From assembly GCA_015999985.1 (NCBI GenBank), contig JAECRA010000009.1:1-64000 (forward strand): a stretch of DNA of 64,000 nt, given 5' to 3'. Shown here in pieces: positions 19,541 to 27,202 of the stretch (its first letter is position 1; each line of letters starts with the position of its first letter). A program made the translations under genes and the position numbers. Under the pieces are notes generated by a model. That model saw only the letters and a list, made by a program, of their open reading frames with translations, was not told where the DNA came from and searched no databases. Origin of the DNA: Comamonadaceae bacterium. GTDB taxonomy: Bacteria > Pseudomonadota > Gammaproteobacteria > Burkholderiales > Burkholderiaceae_C.

Positions 19541-19840
19541 CAGGAAGTCTCCTTCGTTGTTGCACACAGTGGACGCCCAGGCGCCCCCCTAAACCCGCTC
19601 ATCATCCGACCGGGCTCTTACAAAGTTCTGACTGAGAAGCTCAGTACGTTCTCTGGAATGATCTGCGCTCACGATTTTGACCCCGACCGCCGGAGCGCCG
19701 GGCCACGGGAAAGCGCGCAGAACATCCTCAACCGCTGACGATATCACCCCTGGCGGCAATGGCCTCGTCACGGATACTTTCTACAATCGCTGTTTTTATC
19801 AGGTTATTGGGGGCTCTTTGCCTTCATCCCTTCATTTTCC

Positions 19841-20446
19841 ATGGCCGATCCAGCTCAACATCCCGTCAATCGCCCCTTGCGCCCCCTTCCTGCGCTGGTT
19901 TTTGCCAGCCGGTGGCTGCAGGTCCCGCTTTACCTGGGGCTGATTGCAGCACAAGGCGTGTATGTGGTGCACTTCCTGGTGGAGCTCTGGCACCTGATCC
20001 AGGCAGCTTTTGGCGACCAACATGCCCTGGAAGCGCTGGTCAATGCCATCGGCTACAAAAGCACCGTGCCCGTCACCTCTCTCAATGAAACGGTGATCAT
20101 GCTGGTGGTATTGGCGTTGATCGATGTGGTCATGATTTCCAACCTGCTGATCATGGTGATTGTGGGTGGCTATGAAACGTTCGTCAGCCGTTTGAACCTC
20201 GAAGGCCATCGCGACCAGCCAGAATGGCTGAGCCACGTGAACGCGTCCGTGCTGAAGGTCAAGCTGGCCTTGTCCATCATCGGAATCAGCTCCATCCACT
20301 TGCTCAAGACCTTCATCAACGCAGACAACTACTCCGAGAAGGTCCTGATCGCTCAAACTGTGATCCATGCGGTGTTCCTGCTGTCTGCCATGGCTATCGC
20401 GTATACGGACAAGTTGATGTCCTCGACGGCCCACGACAAGCACTGA
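19841..20446 (+). CDS. YqhA/UPF0114-family membrane protein
   Basis: 201 aa: [30 protein letters not shown]...[37 protein letters not shown]. Confidence 0.85.
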   Translation: MADPAQHPVNRPLRPLPALVFASRWLQVPLYLGLIAAQGVYVVHFLVELWHLIQAAFGDQHALEALVNAIGYKSTVPVTSLNETVIMLVVLALIDVVMISNLLIMVIVGGYETFVSRLNLEGHRDQPEWLSHVNASVLKVKLALSIIGISSIHLLKTFINADNYSEKVLIAQTVIHAVFLLSAMAIAYTDKLMSSTAHDKH

Positions 20447-20504
20447 GCGGAGAAGCATCGTGCCTGCATGGCGGTGCAGGTGGCAGTGTGACTTCTGATT
20501 GATC

Positions 20505-20520
20505 GGGCACGCCGCTTGCC
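20505..20520 (+). promoter_or_regulatory. Sigma-54 promoter GGGCACGCCGCTTGCC
   Basis: Matches TGGCACG-N4-TTGCW apart from the first and last base; -24 GG and -12 GC spaced by 10 nt; upstream of the 20624 ORF. Confidence 0.75.
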
Positions 20521-20623
20521 TTCATAGTGACGACACCGATCCTCTGCGATGGGCGCCCTGAGTCTTGTTCAGGGATGTCCAAAGTTGGGGACGGTCGGTC
20601 ATATACAGGAAGGTAGCCCGCAA

Positions 20624-20944
20624 ATGAACAAGCCCACTATCAAGAAGACATCTCCCAGCCCCCCCCCTGCCGAGCGCATCATCAGGGCCGCCGACCAAGC
20701 GCAAGCGTCCGGACGAACCGGCACTGCGGACAAGGAACTGCGCCTACCCCATGAAAGAGATCAAAGTGCCGACTCGACGAGTCCCCGCATTGATCCGCGT
20801 ATCAAGCAAGCCAAGGAAGATATCGATGCAGGGCAAGTCGATACGGACTTGAGGCAAGCGCCGGGCCTGGATGCTGCCGCGCGCAAGAAAATCATGGACA
20901 AACCAGGCACAAGCCATCAGGCTGGCCGCAAAGACCAGAAATAG
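20624..20944 (+). CDS. Hypothetical hydrophilic charged protein (106 aa)
   Basis: MNKPTIKKTSPSPPPAERIIRAADQAQASGRTGTADKELRLPHERDQ... with RBS AGGAAGG and an upstream sigma-54 promoter. Confidence 0.6.
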   Translation: MNKPTIKKTSPSPPPAERIIRAADQAQASGRTGTADKELRLPHERDQSADSTSPRIDPRIKQAKEDIDAGQVDTDLRQAPGLDAAARKKIMDKPGTSHQAGRKDQK

Positions 20945-21002
20945 TTAGCCCTTTATTGCCATGCGCCATAGCGATCATCGGGAGTCATGGCCCGACGATC
21001 TC

Positions 21003-22421
21003 TCAGCTGAGGCGTTTTCTTTTGTCTCCCGCCTCCAAGCCGAGTAACTGCCGGTATTTGGTTACCGTACGCCTGGCCACTTTGAGACCTTGCGATTCCA
21101 ACTGGCGGGCGATGTCGCCGTCAGACAGAGGATTGGCCGGTGATTCAGCGGCGATCATGTCGTGAATGACTTCCCTGATCGCTGTGGGTGAACAAGCCTC
21201 CCCACTGGCACTGGTCAAGGACCTCGAGAAGAAATGCTTGAGCTCAAAAACACCCAGAGGGGTCGACATGTACTTATTGCTTGTCACTCTTGAAACGGTG
21301 GATTCATGCACGCCGACTTCATCAGCGATTTCTCGCAGGATCATTGGTTTCATTGCCATCGCACCGTACTCAAGAAAGTAGCGCTGCTTTCGAACGATGG
21401 CTTGGGCGACACCCAGAATCGTGGCAAAACGCTGCTCCATATTTCGCACGGTCCAGTGCGCGTCTTGCAAATGATCTATCAACTGCGCATGCTCTTTGGT
21501 CTTGTGGCGTTGAAAGAGCTTTTCATACACTTTGTTGAGACGGACATGAGGAACCACGGCGGGGTTCAATTGCACGTCCCACCCCTTACGGTCGCGCCGC
21601 ACAATGACATCAGGAACAATGTAGTCAACTCTTGCCGAGCCATACGACCAACCAGGCCGAGGATTCATCCGCTTGATTCGGTCTATGGTTTTTTCCACGA
21701 CCAAAGGAGCTTCTCCAAGGCGCTTGCTGAGCCCCGTAATGTCCCGCTTCGCCACGGCAGGCAGATGTTCGCTCACCATTGATCTGGCCAGCTCGGCCAT
21801 GCGCGCGTCGTCAATACCGGAACATTGAAGCAACAAGCATTCGCCCACGCTGCGCGCAGCGATGCCTGCTGGGTCAAGCGATTGCACGAGTCGAAGCGCA
21901 AAGGCAAGCTCTTCGACGTCCGGTGCGTGCGCCACGGGAAGAATCTCGACCAGCTCGTGCAGATCGGTTCGCAGATAGCCATCATCGTCCAGGGATTCAA
22001 CGATGGCCTGGCACATGGCGAGATCGCGGGCGGGGAGCGGCATGACGTTCAGTTGCCCATGTAGATGCATGGCCAAGGTCGTGGGCGAAGCGGTCAGATC
22101 CATGGCAGACACATCGGGGCTTTGTGCGCCAGAGGCCGTGCCTTGGTACGCGTCTGCTACCCAGACTTCTCGATCTGGAGAAAGCTCCGCATCCATTGCG
22201 TGGTCTTGCGTTGAGTCAGCAATTTCGTCTGCCGTCGTGGTGCCATGCTCACCACCTTCAATATCTGCTTCGTCTTCCAGAAAAGGGTTCTCTTCCATCT
22301 TCCCTCGCACCATGGCCGCGAAATCGAGCGAAGACATCTGAAGCATTTGAACCGCACGTTGCAGCTGTGGAGACAGGCTGTGAGTCTGCCGAGCGCCAAC
22401 ATTGATTTGCAGAGAATTCAT
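21003..22421 (-). CDS. rpoN: RNA polymerase sigma-54 factor
   Basis: Region I QTHSLSPQLQRAVQMLQMSSLDF; ADEVGVHESTVSRVTSNKYMSTPLGVFELKHFFS; RpoN box ARRTVTKYRQLLGL. ATG at 22421. Confidence 0.96.
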   Translation of the reverse strand: MNSLQINVGARQTHSLSPQLQRAVQMLQMSSLDFAAMVRGKMEENPFLEDEADIEGGEHGTTTADEIADSTQDHAMDAELSPDREVWVADAYQGTASGAQSPDVSAMDLTASPTTLAMHLHGQLNVMPLPARDLAMCQAIVESLDDDGYLRTDLHELVEILPVAHAPDVEELAFALRLVQSLDPAGIAARSVGECLLLQCSGIDDARMAELARSMVSEHLPAVAKRDITGLSKRLGEAPLVVEKTIDRIKRMNPRPGWSYGSARVDYIVPDVIVRRDRKGWDVQLNPAVVPHVRLNKVYEKLFQRHKTKEHAQLIDHLQDAHWTVRNMEQRFATILGVAQAIVRKQRYFLEYGAMAMKPMILREIADEVGVHESTVSRVTSNKYMSTPLGVFELKHFFSRSLTSASGEACSPTAIREVIHDMIAAESPANPLSDGDIARQLESQGLKVARRTVTKYRQLLGLEAGDKRKRLS

Positions 22422-22451
22422 TATTTCCAAATTTTCAAATAATTAGTAGAA

Positions 22452-22467
22452 CGCAACGACCATGCCA
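22452..22467 (-). promoter_or_regulatory. Sigma-54 promoter TGGCATGGTCGTTGCG upstream of rpoN
   Basis: Reverse-strand TGGCATG-GTCG-TTGC; GG and GC spaced by 10 nt; predicted start site about 20 nt before the rpoN ATG. Confidence 0.65.
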
Positions 22468-22598
22468 GTTATTGAGACATGGAAAAAACCTGACAGCATT
22501 TGAGGTGTTATCCTGCATTTCTCGAAATTCAACGACACCCAACGTGGGGGCATTCTTCGTTTCTACATTTGACTTCCACTGTTAAACCGATTTTTTAT

Positions 22599-22645
22599 AT
22601 TTACAGAAATTAGATAACACCCAAAGTTTCTATATTTCTGTAAAT
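22599..22645. repeat. 12-bp inverted repeat ATTTACAGAAAT...ATTTCTGTAAAT in AT-rich intergenic DNA
   Basis: Arms 22599-22610 and 22634-22645, spacer 23 bp. Confidence 0.7.
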
Positions 22646-22789
22646 TTTTCCGTACGTATTACCATCGCCACATCCATTAATATGGCACTGACTTTCTCTA
22701 GCGAATCTGTCCTACTCGCACGCGGGAAAGATTTACCTATACCAAATTAGAAACACTCCGCTTTTTGCATTTAATCAGGCTGATGTTGC

Positions 22790-22805
22790 GGGCACGCTAA
22801 ATGCC
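22790..22805 (+). promoter_or_regulatory. Sigma-54 promoter GGGCACGCTAAATGCC
   Basis: -24 GG / -12 GC with correct 10-nt spacing upstream of the PA2169-like gene. Confidence 0.7.
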
Positions 22806-22851
22806 TGACAAGGGTCCATGCCCCGCGGGGCAAGTTACTTGGAGTTAAACC

Positions 22852-23310
22852 ATGGACCAAAGCGATCTCATAGACACCTTGAATGACCTTGTGGAAAACT
22901 GCAAAGACGGAGAGTTCGGCTTTCGCAGCACGGCAGAGCACACGAAAACTCAAAGCTTGCAACAGTTACTTCAGGCCCGCGCTGATGAATGCCAATCCGC
23001 AGCCAAGGAACTTCAGACGCTCATCTTGCAGCTAGGCGGCAAACCGGCCGACAGCGGCACGATTGCAGGTGCATTACATCGCGGTTGGGTAGCCACCAAA
23101 GGCACCCTTGCTGGTTACAGCGACCTCAATATGCTGGAAGAAGCAGAGCGCGGTGAAGACACCGCCCTGGCCCGCTACCGCGCAGCCCTTAAAGAAGAAC
23201 TGCCGGCAGAAGTTCGCGCCATTCTCCAGCGGCAATACGAAGGCGCCAGCCGCAACCACGTGCAGGTTCGCAGCCTTCGTGACCAAGAGCGAGCCCGAAC
23301 GGCAGCCTGA
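22852..23310 (+). CDS. PA2169-family four-helix-bundle protein (DUF2383-like)
   Basis: MDQSDLIDTLNDLVENCKDGEFGFRSTAEHTKTQSLQQLLQARADECQSAAKELQTLILQLGGKPADSGTIAGALHRGWVATKG. Confidence 0.87.
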   Translation: MDQSDLIDTLNDLVENCKDGEFGFRSTAEHTKTQSLQQLLQARADECQSAAKELQTLILQLGGKPADSGTIAGALHRGWVATKGTLAGYSDLNMLEEAERGEDTALARYRAALKEELPAEVRAILQRQYEGASRNHVQVRSLRDQERARTAA

Positions 23311-23314
23311 TACC

Positions 23315-23330
23315 GGGCACGCCGATTGCC
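23315..23330 (+). promoter_or_regulatory. Sigma-54 promoter GGGCACGCCGATTGCC
   Basis: Near-consensus GGCACG-N4-TTGC, just after the PA2169-like stop and upstream of the repeat-rich ORF. Confidence 0.75.
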
Positions 23331-23422
23331 AGCCTAGGTTGCAGCTTTCATCTTTCCGCCAATTGTGTGAATTCACTGGACGGATGATGCAGCAACTTCA
23401 ATCAACGAACAGGAACTTGACT

Positions 23423-23902
23423 ATGACCAAAACACTGAAAACTCTCGTCGCCGCAGCCGCACTGGCCGCTATGGGTCTAGCACATGCGCAAACCACCCCT
23501 CCGGGACCGGCCAGTGGCGAGCAACCCAATGCCAACACAATGCGCACCCAACCTGGTAGCAGTTCCACAATGCCCTCCAGCGGTGGTGCCAGCACCACGC
23601 AAGGGGTGATGTCCGGCGAACAGCCAAATGCCAATACGATGCGCAACCCTTCCCAGACAGGTTCCACCGCACCGGCAACTGGCGCGAGAACAACGCAAGG
23701 TGTGATGTCAGGTGAGCAGCCCAATGCAACGACTGCGCCAAACTCTGGAACCGGGGCGGCTGGCACTGGAATGCGCTCAAATAGCGGCGCCGCAGGATCC
23801 GGTATGGGTGCTGGATCGGGCTCTTCGAACATGGGGACAGGAACCGGCTCTATGACCGACGGTAGTCGCGCTCCCCGTGCCCCTCGCGCTGACCGCCAAT
23901 AA
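23423..23902 (+). CDS. Secreted low-complexity repeat protein
   Basis: Signal peptide MTKTLKTLVAAAALAAMGLAHA, then repeated SGEQPNANTMR / TTQGVMSGEQPNA units and a Gly/Ser/Thr-rich tail. Start 23423 rather than track start 23108. Confidence 0.65.
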   Translation: MTKTLKTLVAAAALAAMGLAHAQTTPPGPASGEQPNANTMRTQPGSSSTMPSSGGASTTQGVMSGEQPNANTMRNPSQTGSTAPATGARTTQGVMSGEQPNATTAPNSGTGAAGTGMRSNSGAAGSGMGAGSGSSNMGTGTGSMTDGSRAPRAPRADRQ

Positions 23903-24133
23903 GCAGGATCTTGATTCTTAAATGAACTTGGCTTTAATGAGGATGGAGACAGGACTCAAACACCTTCCCATCCTCTGGAGAGGTAGGCTGGTGATCCAGC
24001 CCACCCATCTTTCATGGCTTATACGGAAACTTACGGATTGCTTTGTGAAGCAATCATCCGGACTGACCGGAAGGCAACCAATTAGGGGTAAAGAAAGATC
24101 TTTTTCGCTCAGATCTAGCTTGCTAAAAGCCTG

Positions 24134-25564
24134 TTAGAGCTTTTCGACGCCTTCGTTGTTCGCTCGATAGGATTTAAGACGGTTATATAGAGTTTTAAGA
24201 CTAATGCCGAGAACTGCAGCAGTACGTTCTTTCTGATACAGGCATTGCTTTAGGGTTGCTTGTATAAGCATTTTCTCAGCTTGATCCATGGTGAATCCGA
24301 TCGGCACATGCACCTCAGTGACATTTTCAGTGTTGCCTGCAGATTGAGCCGACAATACACCCAAGGCCTCCGGCCCTTGACGCCTCTCCAGTGGCCTCTG
24401 TGATTCCCCAGCTTTTAAAGACGTTAAATCATCCGCCACAGGCAGCCATTCCGGCCCTATAAGCTGACCAGGTGCCATGACATATGCGCGCTGCACTGCG
24501 TTACGAAGTTCACGAACGTTCCCAGGCCAGGGGTATAAAGACAGCTGGTTCAGGGCAGCTTCGCTGAATTCCTTGGCACGCCCTTCCTGCTCGCAAACAT
24601 CGCGCAGGAAGTGGGTAGCGAGCAAAGGCAAATCCGAGAGCCGATCGCGCAAAGGAGGCAGCTCGATAGGAAATACGTTCAACCGGTAAAAAACGTCTTC
24701 GCGAAGTTTTCCTTCAGCGACTGCTTGCTCGGGCACCCTGTTGGTCGCAGCAACCACACGTACATCTGCTTGCCTGCTCTGCGTAGAGCCAACACGCATG
24801 AAGCGCCCAGTTTCCAGGACGCGCAAGAGCTTGACCTGCAGATCCAGCGGCATCTCCGTGACTTCATCCAAGAATAGCGTGCCCCCCGCCGCGCGCTCAA
24901 AAAAACCTTGATGCTGACGCTCCGCGCCAGTGAAGCTGCCCTTTTCGTGCCCAAATATCTCACTCTCAATCAAGTTCGGTGAAATGGCGCCACAGTTGAC
25001 GGCCAGAAAGGGCATGTCTTTGCGTGAACTGAGTTCATGCACCGTTTGAGCCACTAACTCCTTGCCCGTTCCGCTTTCACCCGTCACCAAAACGGTGATC
25101 GACGTAGTGGCCACACGCTCGATCTGCTCGTAGACTTTTTTCATGGGAGCAGATGTGCCCCACATTTTTCCGAAACGCCCGGGTTTCTCAGGTTCTTCGT
25201 GCGGCTTTTTGTCACCGTGAAGACCAGAAAGAAAGAACTCAACTCGGGAGGGCGATATGGGCTTGACCAGATAGTCCATAGCCCCCATACGCAAGGCCTC
25301 GACAGCCGAATCCAGGCTGGCGTTGGAAGTCATGAGCACAAGCTTGGGAGGCAGGCGCGCCTCATTCTCCGATAGCAAATCAAACCCGTTGCCGTCCGGC
25401 AGCATCGAATCCAAAAAAATCAGCTGAGGAGTTTGCAAAATAATCTGTCTGCGCGCGTCCCTCAACGAATGAGCCACCGCAACGGAGAATTGTTGGGATG
25501 CGACAAGCCCTCGCAGCATGGTAGCCGAATCTATATCGGCGTCTACGATGAGCACGTGATCCAT
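24134..25564 (-). CDS. NtrC-type sigma-54-dependent response regulator (REC-AAA+-Fis)
   Basis: REC domain IFLDSMLPDGNG, Walker A GESGTGKE, GSFTGA loop, DEVTEMPLDLQ, C-terminal Fis-type HTH. Confidence 0.95.
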   Translation of the reverse strand: MDHVLIVDADIDSATMLRGLVASQQFSVAVAHSLRDARRQIILQTPQLIFLDSMLPDGNGFDLLSENEARLPPKLVLMTSNASLDSAVEALRMGAMDYLVKPISPSRVEFFLSGLHGDKKPHEEPEKPGRFGKMWGTSAPMKKVYEQIERVATTSITVLVTGESGTGKELVAQTVHELSSRKDMPFLAVNCGAISPNLIESEIFGHEKGSFTGAERQHQGFFERAAGGTLFLDEVTEMPLDLQVKLLRVLETGRFMRVGSTQSRQADVRVVAATNRVPEQAVAEGKLREDVFYRLNVFPIELPPLRDRLSDLPLLATHFLRDVCEQEGRAKEFSEAALNQLSLYPWPGNVRELRNAVQRAYVMAPGQLIGPEWLPVADDLTSLKAGESQRPLERRQGPEALGVLSAQSAGNTENVTEVHVPIGFTMDQAEKMLIQATLKQCLYQKERTAAVLGISLKTLYNRLKSYRANNEGVEKL

Positions 25565-25648
25565 CCGTTAACTCCTGAACCCGTAAGAGTGAGAAAGCAT
25601 CATCATCCACGCCAGGAGAACGTCAACCTGTAGGAATAAGTGCCTTCC

Positions 25649-25664
25649 TGGCACAAACTTTGCC
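25649..25664 (+). promoter_or_regulatory. Sigma-54 promoter TGGCACAAACTTTGCC
   Basis: TGGCAC-N5-TTGC with correct spacing, upstream of the 25693 ORF. Confidence 0.7.
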
Positions 25665-25692
25665 CGACAAATTGTTTACGCAAGGAGCCACG

Positions 25693-25947
25693 ATGAGATG
25701 TTCAAAATGTTCAGATGATTCACCAGGTCGCTCAGGCCGCGAGTCGATGCCCCAAGGCCGACATACCGGAAGATCGGCCGGGGGGTCATTTTTGCGATCG
25801 GCCGCAGTCGTCGCAGTTGCCTTCATGCTGACGAGAGGTTTAGCGCAGTTAATCCGCGATGCGCCTGTCACTCATAGGGGACCCAACCCAGCAGAGCCTG
25901 TCGGCACAGGCAACGAGCCGCCCGTGGGAGGCGCCATATTTGATTAG
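25693..25947 (+). CDS. Hypothetical small membrane protein (84 aa)
   Basis: MRCSKCSDDSPGRSGRESMPQGRHTGRSAGGSFLRSAAVVAVAFMLTRGLAQLIRDAP...; CxxC near the N-terminus and one hydrophobic segment. Confidence 0.55.
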   Translation: MRCSKCSDDSPGRSGRESMPQGRHTGRSAGGSFLRSAAVVAVAFMLTRGLAQLIRDAPVTHRGPNPAEPVGTGNEPPVGGAIFD

Positions 25948-25969
25948 GCAGGGGCCTGCTGAAGCGAAA

Positions 25970-26977
25970 TCATTTGCGCTTTAAAAGGCCAATAAATGCA
26001 CGCTCTTCAAAGGTAAGGCCCGCTTTTTTACCAACGGATTGGGAAAGGCGCGGCCGGGGCAATTCCTCACACATCGCCAATATCTCAGGATGAATGTAGA
26101 ACTTTCGGCAAACCGTGGCTGTGTTGCCCAGTCTTTGCGCTACCCCTTCCACCACTAAGCCAGGATCCATGGCCACAACATCGGCAGAAGTGGCGTTGTT
26201 CAGTGCGCTCAGCACCAGCTTCATGCCATAGGTACTTGCGTGCCACGTACGGAAGTCCTTGGCAGTGAAATTCTCCTGACAACAGCTGCTGATGTAAGCA
26301 TTCACATGATCAGAGCGCACTTGATGCGCACGACCTTGCTCGTCCATAAACTGAAACAGCCCCTGGCCCGGTAGTTCATGGCATTGAAGGATCTTGCGCA
26401 CCACCCTTTTGTCTGAGATTTCTACATGCTGCTTGACGCCGGACTTACCCTTGAAATCCAGCGTCAACCTATGGCCCTCAATTCGCGCATGCCGGCTCTT
26501 GAGAGTGCTCAGGCCATAGGAGTTGCCTTCTGCGACATACTCTTCATTGCCGATGCGCAGGCCCGTCCGGTCCAGCAACCTCAAAACCGCGGCCACGACG
26601 GATGCAAGGCTGACATCGGCACGAGCCAGATCCTTCTGGATCCTGCGCCGTATCGCGGGAAGTGCAGTGCCAAATTGCAGCATGCGATCAAACTTGGCCT
26701 CCTTGCGCTGTTCTTGCCACAAGGCGTGATAGCGGTATTGCTTGCGCCCCTTCGCATCTCTGCCCGTTGCTTGGATGTGCCCACGTGGATCAGGGCAGAT
26801 CCACACATCCTCATAAGCTGGGGGTATGGCCAACTTACGCACCCGCTCCAAGTGATGAGGCGCGGAGATGACCCGCCCCTTGGAGGTAACGTACGAGAAC
26901 CCACCGCGGCGGCGCAGTCGCCGCCAGCCGGCCATCTGATCATTGACATAGAGCAGTCCCGCCCCTGCCTTGGCCAT
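25970..26977 (-). CDS. DNA topoisomerase IB
   Basis: 335 aa: GRVISAPHHLERVRKLAIPPAYEDVWICPDPRGHIQATGRDAKGRKQYRYH, RIGNEEYVAEGNSYGLSTLKSRH; typical bacterial TopIB. Confidence 0.93.
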   Translation of the reverse strand: MAKAGAGLLYVNDQMAGWRRLRRRGGFSYVTSKGRVISAPHHLERVRKLAIPPAYEDVWICPDPRGHIQATGRDAKGRKQYRYHALWQEQRKEAKFDRMLQFGTALPAIRRRIQKDLARADVSLASVVAAVLRLLDRTGLRIGNEEYVAEGNSYGLSTLKSRHARIEGHRLTLDFKGKSGVKQHVEISDKRVVRKILQCHELPGQGLFQFMDEQGRAHQVRSDHVNAYISSCCQENFTAKDFRTWHASTYGMKLVLSALNNATSADVVAMDPGLVVEGVAQRLGNTATVCRKFYIHPEILAMCEELPRPRLSQSVGKKAGLTFEERAFIGLLKRK

Positions 26978-26994
26978 GCTTATCCCCTACAGCA

Positions 26995-27117
26995 TCAAGG
27001 CGCAGCCTTTGGATCAGAGACTGGCGGCGCCGTAGGCGGTGGGTCCCCTACCGGCGGTGGAGACGGGGCATTGGGTGGTGGCGGAGCGACCGGAGGAGTA
27101 TCGGTTGGTGTGTGCAT
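26995..27117 (-). CDS. Candidate 40-aa proline-rich peptide upstream of topoisomerase IB
   Basis: Translation MHTPTDTPPVAPPPPNAPSPPPVGDPPPTAPPVSDPKAAP*; ends 17 bp before the topoisomerase start. Too short for the supplied ORF track. Confidence 0.4.
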   Translation of the reverse strand: MHTPTDTPPVAPPPPNAPSPPPVGDPPPTAPPVSDPKAAP

Positions 27118-27134
27118 AAAGAACTCTTTATAGC

Positions 27135-27150
27135 GGCATCGCCCATGCCC
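27135..27150 (-). promoter_or_regulatory. Weaker sigma-54 promoter candidate GGGCATGGGCGATGCC
   Basis: Reverse strand GG-N10-GC arrangement; predicted start site only about 7 nt before the 40-aa ORF. Confidence 0.4.
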
Positions 27151-27202
27151 CGAGCGTAGGAATTCATGCACACTTTATGCGCTCACCGGTATCGCCGTGC
27201 GC

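Noticed and set aside
24534-24550. TGGCACGCCCTTCCTGC as a sigma-54 site
   Set aside because: The -24 half matches but the GC dinucleotide is 2 nt out of register, and it lies inside the regulator coding sequence.
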